From contig CAZQCF010000006.1 in the NCBI GenBank assembly GCA_964592235.1, forward strand, positions 78,214 to 142,213: 64,000 nt of DNA. The letters run 5' to 3'. Positions 53,945-63,294 of the stretch are shown piece by piece. This stretch comes from PLA3 sp964592235. GTDB taxonomy: Bacteria > Planctomycetota > Phycisphaerae > UBA1845 > UTPLA1. Position numbers and translations under genes: made by a program. The notes under the pieces were generated by a model. It saw only the letters and a list, made by a program, of their open reading frames with translations, was not told the origin of the DNA and searched no databases. The number at the start of each line of letters is the position of its first letter. Position 1 is the first letter of the stretch.

Positions 53945-56582
53945 ACGTCCCCCTTTCGTGACTGCGGTTGCCCGCGTGCGCCGGCATCGGCAGTTCCGCG
54001 AACTGCCGGTTCAATCGTTGCAGCACCAGGGCACGTTGTTGCCGCTGCCGCTGTGCGACCAACTCCGTCGCGCTGATTCGGTCATCGCTGCGGTTGATGG
54101 CTTCAGCCAGCGCCCGCTTGTTATCGGTGTAAATCGTGGCCCGTTCCCGGCCCCTGGAGACCGAGACGTAGAACTGCTCACGCGAAGCCGCCGCAAACGA
54201 CCGCGCGGATTCGCCGATGAACACCCGATCTACCGTCTTGCCCTGGCTGGCGTGGCTCGTGGCGACATAGCCGTAGGCCAGATGCCCGAAGTCCTTGGCG
54301 ATGCGCCAGCCATTGGAGAGGACGAGATTGCCCTTGGCATCAAACTCTTTCACCGTGAAAGTCTCGCTGTTGTTCAGCCGGTGGCCGCCATCCATCGTCG
54401 TCGCATTGCGCGTGATGCGAACAAGGTCGCCCGGCGCAATCGAGAGGAAGTCCGGCCGATAGACCTGGAACTTTTTGGCCTCGGCCAGCGGCAGCGGCTT
54501 GCTGCCGGCAACCAGCCGCTCGCCCTTGCGATGCCCCTTGGCATTCTGATGAAAGAAAAGAACGTCGCCGGGTTCGTAGTTCACGGCATCCATCCGCTCG
54601 GCCTCGGTGAGATTGAGGTTGTGCAGCGTCAGTACCGACCGCTCCGTCGTTCCCAGCCTGCCGCATTGCTTCAGGCGGCTGCGGATGGCACCGGTGATGT
54701 ACTCCGCCTCACGATGCGTCGGTGAGACGACCAACGCCGTCTTGCCTTCGGCCAGCGCGGACACATAGTCCTGTGCCATCACCGCGTATCGGTCGGTTAC
54801 ATTGACCTCGCGCACCCAGCTGAGCTTGTCCAGTTGGCGGAATCCCGCCTCCGTGCGGCCTTCGCTTAGTGCCTTGACCGCCTGTTTGTATTCACCGTGC
54901 TGGCGCTGGATTGCATGGATTTCGGCGGGGACTAAACCGGCCTCTTGCTCCAGCAGCCGCAGCGCTGCGCCGCGCTCGACGCTGCCATGCTGCTTGCGGT
55001 CACCAGAGAGTATCACCCGCGCCTTGAGCCGCTCGGCCAGGTCGAACACCTGTCCCATTTGCCGGGTGCCCAGGAGCCCGGCTTCGTCAATCCAAATCAC
55101 CTGCCCGCGAATTTCTGCCTGCATCCGTTCATCTCTCAGGAGCCGCGCGACCGTGTCGGCATTCTCGAATCCATCCTGCCGCAACACGCCGCGGCTGGCA
55201 TCAGCCGACGGCGCGAACATGAAGACCCGCTTACCGCCCGCCTCGATGGCTTCAACCGCTTCCCGGGCCATGGCCGTCTTACCGGTACCCGCCGCGCCGC
55301 GAATCAACATGACGCGATCATAGGAAGTCAGCAGATGCTTCACCGCCCGGCGCTGGCCATCGTTAAGCCAATCCCGCTTGATAGCGTACAAGGCATCACC
55401 CAGCGCCGGGCAGGCGCCGCGTCCATCGCGGGCGAAGTCGATCATCCGTTGCTCTTCATTGAGCACCTCGCGCGTTGTGACCAGACGTCGTCCTTCCCGC
55501 TCGCCGGTGATCAGGTTCATTGCGCTGACCTTACGCGTAATGGTTGCCGGCGAGGCAGCGCCGACCGAACGACGCAGCGCTTCGGTGAGTAGCTTTCGCT
55601 CCGGCACCACGGAACTCCGCTCCAGGCAATGCTCGACTGCCCGCGATGCGGCCTGCGCTGCAACGAGCAGGTCTTCGCCGATGGCAGGTTCGCCGATACG
55701 CCTTGCTACTGCGTTCACCGCGTTGCTCTCATCCACCGTCAGGCGAGAGCGCCAGTATTCCCGCAGTTCATCGAAGGCGATTTCCTTTTGTTTCTTTTCG
55801 CGGGTCTTCGCCCCAAGTTGGTCCTTCTCGGCGGCGGAGGTCAATCCACGCTCTTTCGCCTCTTGTTCGATGAGCGCCGTCCGCCGCGAGAACTTCTCGA
55901 TCACCGACTTGGGGATGTCACGAAGCTCCCAACCCTTTTTCTTGCGCTCGATCGGCAGGCCCAGCTCTTCCAGCCGCCGCGCGAACCGCGAATAGAACAC
56001 CGCCTCAAAGTATGGCGCATCGCGCTTCAAATCGGCGAACTGCCCGGCCTTCCAGCGCTGTTCTTTCTCATCCCATGTCGTATTGAAAACGAAGGCGTGA
56101 GCGTGCAGGTGCGGATCGGGCAATCCGTCCACCGGCCTTGCCGTCGTATGGATGAACTCACCCCACACCATGTTGCCGGTCATCCGATCTTCGTTCTTAC
56201 CCGCTGTTCGCACGCGGGTCTTCATCTCCGCTTCCATGTCCTGCATGGTTGCGTTCACCGACTCCCGGAACGCCTCCAGTATCCGCTCGTCCTTTGTCAG
56301 TCCGTACACGATGGAGATGCTCTTCGGAACGTGGAAGTTGAAGTCGTAGCCGACGCGGCGGTTCTGCTTTTGGCGCGCTGTCAGCACCGTACCCGTCGCC
56401 GGATTACGATTGTCGCACAGCGCGTCCCAGTCCTTGCGCTGCACCACGCCCGATAGCCCCAGCCGCTTCGCGCCTTCGCCACGCCACCGGCCTTCCAGTT
56501 CCTGGCCCTCGGAGTAGTAGTCCGCCGTGCTGTAGTAGCTCTTGGCACCAGCCGCGTTGGTCTGTTGGATGATCCGCAGCAT
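53931..56582 (-). CDS. MobF-family conjugative relaxase with helicase domain (TrwC/TraI-like)
   Basis: An 883-aa two-domain protein. The N-terminal relaxase has the Tyr cluster SYYSTADYYSEG (Tyr16, 17, 22, 23) and the metal-binding triad DPHLHAHAFVFN (His158, 160, 162). The C-terminal part is a RecD-like helicase with Walker A RGAAGTGKTAMA (about 428-437), WIDEAGLLGTRQM (Walker B) and a C-terminal UvrD-like motif AYGYVATSHASQGKTVDRV. It nicks the transfer origin, stays attached to the DNA end and unwinds the strand for export by the coupling protein. The ATG has no ribosome-binding site but stands 6 bases after a TACAAT box. Confidence 0.93.
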   Translation of the reverse strand: MLRIIQQTNAAGAKSYYSTADYYSEGQELEGRWRGEGAKRLGLSGVVQRKDWDALCDNRNPATGTVLTARQKQNRRVGYDFNFHVPKSISIVYGLTKDERILEAFRESVNATMQDMEAEMKTRVRTAGKNEDRMTGNMVWGEFIHTTARPVDGLPDPHLHAHAFVFNTTWDEKEQRWKAGQFADLKRDAPYFEAVFYSRFARRLEELGLPIERKKKGWELRDIPKSVIEKFSRRTALIEQEAKERGLTSAAEKDQLGAKTREKKQKEIAFDELREYWRSRLTVDESNAVNAVARRIGEPAIGEDLLVAAQAASRAVEHCLERSSVVPERKLLTEALRRSVGAASPATITRKVSAMNLITGEREGRRLVTTREVLNEEQRMIDFARDGRGACPALGDALYAIKRDWLNDGQRRAVKHLLTSYDRVMLIRGAAGTGKTAMAREAVEAIEAGGKRVFMFAPSADASRGVLRQDGFENADTVARLLRDERMQAEIRGQVIWIDEAGLLGTRQMGQVFDLAERLKARVILSGDRKQHGSVERGAALRLLEQEAGLVPAEIHAIQRQHGEYKQAVKALSEGRTEAGFRQLDKLSWVREVNVTDRYAVMAQDYVSALAEGKTALVVSPTHREAEYITGAIRSRLKQCGRLGTTERSVLTLHNLNLTEAERMDAVNYEPGDVLFFHQNAKGHRKGERLVAGSKPLPLAEAKKFQVYRPDFLSIAPGDLVRITRNATTMDGGHRLNNSETFTVKEFDAKGNLVLSNGWRIAKDFGHLAYGYVATSHASQGKTVDRVFIGESARSFAAASREQFYVSVSRGRERATIYTDNKRALAEAINRSDDRISATELVAQRQRQQRALVLQRLNRQFAELPMPAHAGNRSHERGTYDRP

Positions 56583-57104
56583 GACTCATTGTACCACGTT
56601 CGTTAACATCGGTTAATAAATATGTATAATTATTCGCCTTTCGCGTGTGCCGCCTTGAGACGCGGGCGCGACGCCACGGTTCGCGTTGCTTTCTTCTCTC
56701 TGTTGCGAATTGGGACAGGTTGTCTTTCAGCGGCGGCGCTGGACGTGTGATGGCCCCCGTCGTGCCCCGATCCGGCGCTGCGGGATAGCCGTAACTCTGC
56801 CTGCGATTCGGACTAGGCTTGTGGCGAGCGCCTTCACTCGACGCGGCGTGTTGGTTCCTGTCTTCGCCGCTCCGTTCTATTCCCTTCCCGGACGCCGTCC
56901 TGCCCACTTGCGGCCTTGTTCGATGGCAACTTAAGCCGCCGCCGGTCCCGTCAAGTCAAAAAATCGGTTCCCCCTGAAGGTCGCCCCCAATTTTCAGACT
57001 GGACTGGGGCGCTCACTTCGTTCGCTCCGGCTGTTTGCGGCTTTTTTTCGTGCCATCAGGCCGCGATGGGCGCGGCCGGACAACCCAAGAAGGAGAACTT
57101 CACA
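56583..57104. other. Control region between relaxase and accessory genes; possible transfer origin
   Basis: About 520 bases without a supported gene. Near the relaxase start a TACAAT box and TTAACC 17 bases upstream form its promoter, and an AT-rich imperfect palindrome lies around 56612-56632. A hairpin GGCCGCG/CGCGGCC (57059-57077) stands just before the next gene. Transfer origins of MobF elements are often beside the relaxase gene, but no known nick site could be identified. Confidence 0.5.
56589..56617 (-). promoter_or_regulatory. Promoter of the relaxase gene
   Basis: On the minus strand TTAACC and TACAAT are 17 bases apart; the -10 box ends 6 bases before the relaxase ATG (56582), so the mRNA is probably leaderless. 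The 8 bases GGTACAAT are identical to one arm of the palindrome at 51599-51617. Confidence 0.55.
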
Positions 57105-57314
57105 ATGGCAAAGACCACCAACACTCAACCCGCGTCGAAGGCCCCCAGCCACGTCGCCTACCACGTCCGTGACCGCGAAGGCGGCAACGGCTTCTGGACC
57201 CGCATCGGCGCAGCCTGGGCTCACGCCGACGGCAAGGGCTTCAACGTCCAGCTCGAAGTCGCGCCGCTGGATGGACGCATCGTCCTCCGCGTCGCCACCG
57301 AGAAGAAGGACTGA
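57105..57314 (+). CDS. Small hypothetical protein of the mobile element
   Basis: A 69-aa protein with AAGGAG 10 bases before the ATG. After a short polar start it has a compact domain (AYHVRDREGGNGFWTRIGAAWAHADGKGFNVQLEVAPL) typical of a small family found on plasmids and integrative elements. Function unknown. First gene of the rightward operon that includes the methyltransferase. Confidence 0.75.
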   Translation: MAKTTNTQPASKAPSHVAYHVRDREGGNGFWTRIGAAWAHADGKGFNVQLEVAPLDGRIVLRVATEKKD

Positions 57315-57378
57315 CCACGCAAACCGGGGCGGGCACTCGCGCCCGCCCCGACGCACAACCCGAAAGGAGACATTTATT

Positions 57379-57591
57379 ATGCCATTCACCAACAAGAACC
57401 GTGCCGCACGCTGCGCCAAAGTGCTGGCTCGCTACCGGACCGGCGATACCAAGACCGACTGCCTCGTGGACTTCCTCGCCGATGCCCGTCACTGGTGCGA
57501 CCGCAACGGCCAGGACTACGCCAGGCTCGACCGGCTGGCCTACGACCACTATCTCGCCGAGATCAGCGAAGAGCGCGGAGGTGCGCGATGA
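57379..57591 (+). CDS. Small hypothetical protein preceding the methyltransferase
   Basis: A 70-aa protein with AAAGGAG before the ATG at 57379. It is soluble, with Arg and Asp residues and Cys at three places (AARCAKVL, DCLVDFL, WCDRNGQD). No known domain. The methyltransferase ATG overlaps its stop by 4 bases (ATGA), so both are coupled. Confidence 0.75.
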   Translation: MPFTNKNRAARCAKVLARYRTGDTKTDCLVDFLADARHWCDRNGQDYARLDRLAYDHYLAEISEERGGAR

Positions 57592-58340
57592 CCGCGATTA
57601 CACACGTCAACCCGTTCTACGCAGCCCGCCAATCGCGGCGGGCTGCACCGATACAGCGCCCGGTGAACGACACGCTTCCCATCGAGAAGCGCATCATCGG
57701 GAATGCCACGCTGTACCGGGCTGATTGCTTCGACGTGCTGCCGACGCTCTCCGGCATCGGGGCGGTCGTCACCGACCCGCCTTACGGCATCGGCTTCGCC
57801 TACCGCAGTTACGACGACGCGCCGGGCAAGTATGACGCCATGATGCGTCGGCTTGTCCCAGAACTCATCCGCGTCACCGACAACGGGCCGTGCTTCGTCT
57901 GGCAGAGCCCGCTCAAGGCAAACAAGTGGCATGAGTATTTCCCGGAGAAATACCGCATCATCGCCGCGTGCAAAATCTATCCCGACCGCCCCGGAAAAAG
58001 CGCCTGCCTGAGTTGGGACCCCATCATCTTCTGGAGCGGACGGTCGCGCATCCACGACGAATTGCCCCGCGACTGGCACGTGGCCGACCTGAAGCCCTAT
58101 GACGGCTACGCGGGCGGCAACCCCGTTCCATGCCCGCGCCCATTGGCTCAGGTTCGCTATGTCTGCGACTCCGTCGCAGCCGACAGCATCCTCGACCCGT
58201 TCATGGGATCAGGTACGACCGGCGTTGCCGCCGTCATGGCGGGCAAGCGATTCGTCGGCATCGAACGCGACCCGGTGTATTTTGAGTATGCCTGCCGACG
58301 CATTGCTGACGCCTATACTGCTGCCAAAGCACCCGCGTGA
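57588..58340 (+). CDS. DNA methyltransferase (N6-adenine or N4-cytosine), orphan
   Basis: A 250-aa enzyme. The catalytic motif DPPYGIGF (residues 63-70) comes before the AdoMet-binding motif DPFMGSGTTG (about 203-212), the order of the beta group. No restriction endonuclease gene is adjacent. On mobile elements such orphan enzymes help avoid host restriction, as does the ArdC protein 2 kb away. Start at 57588 chosen by overlap with the previous gene; longer frames upstream lack support. Confidence 0.9.
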   Translation: MTAITHVNPFYAARQSRRAAPIQRPVNDTLPIEKRIIGNATLYRADCFDVLPTLSGIGAVVTDPPYGIGFAYRSYDDAPGKYDAMMRRLVPELIRVTDNGPCFVWQSPLKANKWHEYFPEKYRIIAACKIYPDRPGKSACLSWDPIIFWSGRSRIHDELPRDWHVADLKPYDGYAGGNPVPCPRPLAQVRYVCDSVAADSILDPFMGSGTTGVAAVMAGKRFVGIERDPVYFEYACRRIADAYTAAKAPA

Positions 58341-58351
58341 TGGTGCAGATT

Positions 58352-58399
58352 CTAATTTACATTTATCGCTAAATAAGCCATCTTTGCTTATTAAATTAG
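58352..58399 (+). promoter_or_regulatory. Nested-palindrome operator of the toxin-antitoxin pair
   Basis: Outer inverted repeat CTAATTTA (58352-58359) with TAAATTAG (58392-58399), and inner repeat AATAAGC (58372-58378) with GCTTATT (58386-58392). The whole is AT-rich and ends at the antitoxin ribosome-binding site (AGGAGG), as in self-regulated toxin-antitoxin operons. Confidence 0.65.
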
Positions 58400-58407
58400 G
58401 AGGCACT

Positions 58408-58629
58408 ATGACCGCATCGATTTATGAACTGGACGTTTCCCAACTATCCATCGCACAGCGAATTCAGATCGCTCAGGATTTGCTCGACAGCGTGCTTCTC
58501 GAAACCCAAGGCGAATTCTTCACGCCCGAGCAGTTGGCAGAGATTGACCGCCGCGTAGCGGCGTCGGATGCAGGCAAGGTCGTTGGTGAGCCGTGGGAAA
58601 CCGTGTACGCCCAACTGTCCAAGCAATAA
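58408..58629 (+). CDS. Antitoxin of an addiction module
   Basis: A 73-aa protein starting after AGGAGG at 58408. The helical pattern (SIAQRIQIAQDLLDSVL, then FFTPEQLAEIDRRVAASDAGKVVGEPWETV) is that of the addiction-module protein family that neutralises RelE/ParE toxins. Its TAA shares one base with the toxin ATG. It probably binds the palindromic operator upstream. Confidence 0.88.
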   Translation: MTASIYELDVSQLSIAQRIQIAQDLLDSVLLETQGEFFTPEQLAEIDRRVAASDAGKVVGEPWETVYAQLSKQ

Positions 58630-58940
58630 TGCGCCTGCCCATACTGATTCTGCCGCCAGCAAAGAATGACATTGGCTTGTCTGCGCAGCGACTTGCCGAT
58701 GCCCGACCAGGCTTAGACCGGGCTTTTGTTCAGCAGATTAACACCACGCTCTTACACATCCAAGAATTTCCGCAGAGCTGCCAGAAATTCAGAGGTGATT
58801 GCCGACGCGCCATCTTGCATCGCTTCAAACACGCACTCGTTTATCGCTGCCTTCCCGACAGGATTGAAGTCGTCGGCGTCATGGATGATCGCAGAAATCC
58901 AGACGGCTGGGACCAGCGAACGGGAAAGGCCAACTCGTGA
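58629..58940 (+). CDS. RelE/ParE-family toxin
   Basis: A 103-aa protein of the ParE/RelE fold: N-terminal helical hairpin (AKNDIGLSAQRLADARPGL), a central strand region with RRAILHRFKHALVYRC, and the C-terminal IEVVGVMDDRRNPDGW typical of this family. ParE-type toxins poison gyrase and RelE-type cut mRNA; which applies here cannot be told. With the antitoxin it would stabilise the element. Confidence 0.88.
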   Translation: MRLPILILPPAKNDIGLSAQRLADARPGLDRAFVQQINTTLLHIQEFPQSCQKFRGDCRRAILHRFKHALVYRCLPDRIEVVGVMDDRRNPDGWDQRTGKANS

Positions 58941-58952
58941 ATCCGCCCTCAC

Positions 58953-60113
58953 TTATACACTTGGATCAATTGATAGAGACGTGCTGCCAGATAGGTACTC
59001 GATGACTAATGGATTGTTCCTGAAAAACAAAGATAGCGCCGCTGACCAATGATCAATACCGACCTTTCCATCAATCCGAAACAGCTTTGGTTTGTTAGCT
59101 GCCCTTGGCGTGCTCGGCAATACGCAATTGATTTCCCGCCTTTTGATAGCATCATCTTCCGAATAGATCATCAGAGCTCCATCCAAATGGCGGAATTTCT
59201 TCTGAGCAAGATCATATTCAGCATGGACATACCGGCCGTTACCAAAGCCCGCGTCAAGGACTTCTTCTGCCTCAAAGGTCTTAATTACTTCTTTGTACTT
59301 CCAGAAAAATTCAGTCCGCTTAATTCCGCCGAGGGTACACCCGGTCCAGATTCCCGGAGCCGTAGCTGCGTCTGGCGCGGCATACACCGTCGCACCCGTA
59401 GCATAGGGATCGTCTAGGTCGTCTCTGCCATAAGGTCTGCCCCGCCAAAAATCTTCATAAATCCGAAACCCCCGATTCTGCTTCGTAATGTAGCATCTGG
59501 ATTCTATCGCGACAGCTACCTTCATGTCAGTCCGTTTTGCCAGTTGACAAAGCAGCGCCAATAGGTCTGCGTCAGGATCATCAGATCGACTGAATCCCAA
59601 AGCCGAGTGAAAGCGTATTAGATTTCCATCCAAGCGTATTCCGTCGCGATCAAAACTCAATCCATTTTCCAGCCGAATAAGACCCTCATCAGTAATCAAT
59701 GATTCTAATTCAGGAAATGCTTGTATGACTCGGCTTCCAATGACTGGTGCCCACGAACTCAATTCGCCGGTTCTCATATTTTCTAAGACGAGATGCGCGA
59801 GCCAACACACCGCCATGCGCTCAAGCGCCTGGTTCTCGCCAGCCACGCTGGCATTTGCATCGAAGAAATCAGAGTAAATATTTGGCATCGAAACCGCGAT
59901 TTCAGTGACAGCTTCTGTGCCGCAAGTACACAAGTACGCATGCAGACTCGCTAAGCATTCGCGGAAGGTTTCCCCCAAATTGCCGCTTCCGTTCACAGGC
60001 TCGCTCAATAGCGCAGCTTGGCTAGTGCCTGTTTCCAACATTTGCAGAGTCAACGACTTCAGTTGCGCTTGGCTGATAATCTCGTTTGGGTGTTCAAAGT
60101 CCACTTTGGCCAT
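58953..60113 (-). CDS. Hypothetical cargo protein
   Basis: A 386-aa soluble protein on the opposite strand to its neighbours, with lower GC. No known domain was recognised. The N-terminal half is helical (LASLHAYLCTCGTEAVTEIAVSM), followed by a beta-rich part with GLSFDRDGIRLDGNLIRF, CYITKQNRGFRIYEDFWRGR and a Gly/Asp-rich FGNGRYVHAEYDLAQKKF. Two Cys stand in CTCG. Being on cargo DNA next to anti-restriction and addiction genes, it might be a defence or metabolic passenger; function unknown. Confidence 0.7.
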   Translation of the reverse strand: MAKVDFEHPNEIISQAQLKSLTLQMLETGTSQAALLSEPVNGSGNLGETFRECLASLHAYLCTCGTEAVTEIAVSMPNIYSDFFDANASVAGENQALERMAVCWLAHLVLENMRTGELSSWAPVIGSRVIQAFPELESLITDEGLIRLENGLSFDRDGIRLDGNLIRFHSALGFSRSDDPDADLLALLCQLAKRTDMKVAVAIESRCYITKQNRGFRIYEDFWRGRPYGRDDLDDPYATGATVYAAPDAATAPGIWTGCTLGGIKRTEFFWKYKEVIKTFEAEEVLDAGFGNGRYVHAEYDLAQKKFRHLDGALMIYSEDDAIKRREINCVLPSTPRAANKPKLFRIDGKVGIDHWSAALSLFFRNNPLVIEYLSGSTSLSIDPSV

Positions 60114-60384
60114 TTCTCCCCATCAAGTTTCTTGTGAATCCCGCCGGGCATGGCGGGCTTCGATTAGTGCGATCAACACCCCCGCCTTGCAAATCAGAAC
60201 ACCCTCATTTTAGCGACCGTGCTCGCCGTCAAGGTACTACTCCAAAGGAGTCCTCTTCTCCGACGGTTCCACCTGTGACCGCTGCGCGCGGTCGCTGGGG
60301 CTTGCCACCTATCGGTTGCAAGGCGGGCGTGTGCGTCGTTCGCACACAGCCGCCGAAAGCCATAACCGACTGGAGGATTCACCC

Positions 60385-61257
60385 ATGCAATTCGACATCT
60401 ATCAGAACGTCACCGACCAGATTATCGCCATGCTGGAGAAGGGCGTCGTTCCCTGGCGTTCTCCCATTCTCGGCAGGCAGTCCGCCGGTATGCCGAAGAA
60501 TCTGGAGAGCGGCAAAGACTATCGGGGCGTCAACGTGTTCTTGCTGGCGTTCACCGCCTGGGCGAACGGCTACGAGTCGTCCTACTGGCTCACGTTCAAT
60601 CAAGCGAAGCAGAAGAAGGGCAGCGTCAAGAAGGGCGAGAAATCGTCATTCGTCATCTTCTGGAAGCAGTACGAGACGACCGACAGGGAGACTGGCGAGC
60701 CGACGAATGTCCCCGTCCTGCGATACTATCGCGTGTTCAACATCTCGCAGTGCGAAGGCATAACCGCACCCGATGCCGTGACCTTTACGCCGACCGACTT
60801 CCAGCCCATCGAAACTGCCGAGAGCATCGTCAAAGCCTACGCCGATGCACCGGTCATCGAACACGGCGGGACGCGAGCATTCTATCGCCCGTCAACCGAC
60901 GTTGTACGCTTGCCGGAGCCGACGCGGTTTGCGTCCTGCGAGGAATACTATTCGACGCTCTTCCATGAACTCGCCCACTCGACCGGCCACAGCAAGCGTC
61001 TTGACCGCAAACTCGACACCGAGCCGCAGCCGTTCGGCTCGCCCGACTACGGCAAGGAAGAACTCGTCGCCGAAATGGCCGCCGCGTTCCTGTCCGCCCA
61101 TGTTGGAATCCAGCCTGTGACCATCGAGAACCAAGCCGCCTACCTGCAAGGTTGGCTAAAGCAGCTTCGCGGCGATAAGAAACTCGTCATCGCCGCCGCC
61201 GGAGCCGCTCAGAAGGCGTCCGACTGGATTCGTGGTGAACGAAAGCCGATCGAATGA
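60385..61257 (+). CDS. ArdC-like antirestriction protein
   Basis: A 290-aa protein. Start at 60385 follows TGGAGG. N-terminal single-stranded-DNA-binding domain (YQNVTDQIIAMLEKGVVPW, YRGVNVFLLA) and C-terminal zincin domain with LFHELAHSTGH (residues 192-202) plus a downstream Glu in KEELVAEMAAAFL. ArdC proteins on conjugative elements protect the entering single strand from host restriction. It is placed beside the DNA methyltransferase module, so the element has two anti-restriction tools. Confidence 0.93.
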   Translation: MQFDIYQNVTDQIIAMLEKGVVPWRSPILGRQSAGMPKNLESGKDYRGVNVFLLAFTAWANGYESSYWLTFNQAKQKKGSVKKGEKSSFVIFWKQYETTDRETGEPTNVPVLRYYRVFNISQCEGITAPDAVTFTPTDFQPIETAESIVKAYADAPVIEHGGTRAFYRPSTDVVRLPEPTRFASCEEYYSTLFHELAHSTGHSKRLDRKLDTEPQPFGSPDYGKEELVAEMAAAFLSAHVGIQPVTIENQAAYLQGWLKQLRGDKKLVIAAAGAAQKASDWIRGERKPIE

Positions 61258-61269
61258 CCGGCACGTCGT

Positions 61270-61298
61270 AGCCGATTGCGTAGCCGATAAGAGCCGAT
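61270..61298. repeat. Three short direct repeats (AGCCGAT)
   Basis: AGCCGAT occurs at 61270-61276, 61282-61288 and 61292-61298, right after the ArdC stop codon. The spacing of 12 and 10 bases, about one helix turn, resembles a protein-binding site array, but the set is short and could be chance. Confidence 0.35.
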
Positions 61299-61529
61299 AA
61301 AATCGCGGCATCGCTGGGCGATTCCAGTGAATAACTGTGTTGGTGTTTCCCACCGAATATTACGGCAGATTGACAACAACTTGGTCTGCGGGAGAGTCGC
61401 TGCAAATATTGCATAGCTCTTGAGGGCCCCGGATTTATTTCGACTCGGGCTTGCGCAATCATACTCGCGACAGGAAATGTCACGACTTGCTCGGCTGTAT
61501 CAGGCGGCTATCTACGGGAGGAGATCGCA

Positions 61530-63191
61530 ATGATTGAGATTATCAAAGGCATTGTGTTGCAAGGGCGTTTTGTCGTAGGGGAGGCTTTTGAACACGAGGG
61601 CATGTCCGATGTCTTTAAAGGCCATGACGAGCAGCTTAATGTGCCGGTTGTCATTAAGTTTCTGCCTAGATTCGCCTCGAAAAAAAAGACCCATCTCTTC
61701 CAACGAGAGGGGCGTTTACTTGCTACGCTAAAAGGACATCGCAATATCGTTGACATCGTTGCGATTGGTCTCTACGAGCAGGAGTCCCGACAACTTCCCT
61801 ATATCGTTTGCGAGTATCTTAGCCGCGGCGACCTTCGACAATTAATACCACTAGGCGCTGATATTGACCGCTTTCTTTGCATTGGAATTGATCTCGCATC
61901 TGGTATGTCAGCGATGCATGCGGAACAAATTGGTGTTGCACATCGCGACATTAAACCATCCAATCTTTTTCTTTCAAGGGACGGCACACTGAAGATTGGA
62001 GATTTCGGGATAAGTAAACGGGTAAGGGAGCGCCGCTCTAGATATTCAGCCGATCGTGGCGGCACTCTGGGTTACAGGGCTCCAGAAGCGATCAACGGTG
62101 ATGCAGATCCCAAGCTCTTAGATATCTTCTCTGCAGGCGTGACATTCTATGAACTGCTCGCAGGGCATCTTCCTTATGGTCAGATTCGTTGGGACGAACG
62201 CCAAAAGACGAGCGTAATTGACCCGGCGGAACCGCTAGCGCAAGTGGTTCTTGGCGTTTCAAATGAATTAAGTGACCTTATTATGCGAATGATCGATCTT
62301 GATCCCGCCCGTAGGCCACAGAGTTTTGAGGCAATTGAGCGCGCCTTGGCGGCCGAACGTACGCGTAGGGCTTATGAGAATAATCCAGATCAGGACATCG
62401 TCGTGCGCACACCGGCATTACAGCGAATTAGGTGTCTACTTCGGGACAAGATCGAAAAAACTATCCGATTTTTTGGCAGGTCTCTCTTGGTTCCAAATAT
62501 TATCGAGAAGCCCGACTGGTATGCAGACGTATTTCTCAGGCCCGCTGAGAGTCTTGGTGAAGACTCGACTGGCTTGGCCGATGTTTTCCAACCAGTCTAC
62601 TCGGCCCATTACATACAGGAAAAAATTGCTCACTCGGTTGATTGGGTAAAGCGACCATCTCTGATTACTTCACCGCACCCGATTGATCGATGTTGTGCCG
62701 GGCTCCCTATCAGAATGCATGAAATGCAATTCGAAGAAAAGCAAGCATTTTTATCTGCTGATTGGTTCAAGACAAAGGTCAACAGTCGCAACCAAATCGA
62801 ATACGTGATAATTCGGCGCGTTTCTTGGCTGTGCTCCGATGATGGACCACCGGATAACATTATCAAGCGGTGTTATGCTGTTGACTACCCGCGCGCAGAT
62901 TGGAAAAATGGCTTTAATCTCTTTTTTCAGGATGAATCTGGAGAGCACCATCCAATGAGTCGAGATATTTCGACCGAGATTGTCATCCCACTTTATGACC
63001 CGCTGTTAACTAGGCAAGCCTCAGCTCAAGATGTACTTGGCGTACTCAACTTCGAGTGGGACCAACAGCTCGGCCTAGATCGGGAGAAGGAAATCTGTGC
63101 CCAGATTCAAAAATGGCTCTATGTTGAGCAACGTTTCCCTTTGTCGACCTTCATAGCACAAGTGCTGCGGCTTTCTACAGGACTTGGATGA
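61530..63191 (+). CDS. Serine/threonine protein kinase with C-terminal GAF-like region
   Basis: A 553-aa protein with GGGAGGAG before the ATG. Residues about 10-275 form a Hanks-type kinase with Lys43 (VVIKFLP), HRDIKPSN (Asp140), DFG (158-160) and APE (184-186), all active-type. The remainder has no membrane helix and ends in a region (about 490-535: TEIVIPLYDPLL, DVLGVLNFEWDQ) that resembles a GAF sensor domain. AT-rich compared with the chromosome, a sign of transfer. A kinase plus sensor on element cargo could be a signalling or abortive-infection-type defence component; this is an inference without direct evidence. Confidence 0.88.
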   Translation: MIEIIKGIVLQGRFVVGEAFEHEGMSDVFKGHDEQLNVPVVIKFLPRFASKKKTHLFQREGRLLATLKGHRNIVDIVAIGLYEQESRQLPYIVCEYLSRGDLRQLIPLGADIDRFLCIGIDLASGMSAMHAEQIGVAHRDIKPSNLFLSRDGTLKIGDFGISKRVRERRSRYSADRGGTLGYRAPEAINGDADPKLLDIFSAGVTFYELLAGHLPYGQIRWDERQKTSVIDPAEPLAQVVLGVSNELSDLIMRMIDLDPARRPQSFEAIERALAAERTRRAYENNPDQDIVVRTPALQRIRCLLRDKIEKTIRFFGRSLLVPNIIEKPDWYADVFLRPAESLGEDSTGLADVFQPVYSAHYIQEKIAHSVDWVKRPSLITSPHPIDRCCAGLPIRMHEMQFEEKQAFLSADWFKTKVNSRNQIEYVIIRRVSWLCSDDGPPDNIIKRCYAVDYPRADWKNGFNLFFQDESGEHHPMSRDISTEIVIPLYDPLLTRQASAQDVLGVLNFEWDQQLGLDREKEICAQIQKWLYVEQRFPLSTFIAQVLRLSTGLG

Positions 63192-63294
63192 ATGCTGTCG
63201 GCGTTAACGGAATTGTAACGAATCTCATCCATAATGTGATTAAGACCGTCGCGTAAGAAGGCGAGTTAGCTAGATCGAGGTCACAAAGGAGAAG

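Noticed and set aside
56583..57104. Defined transfer origin
   Set aside because: The position fits, but no recognisable nick site or typical inverted-repeat set could be established by eye.
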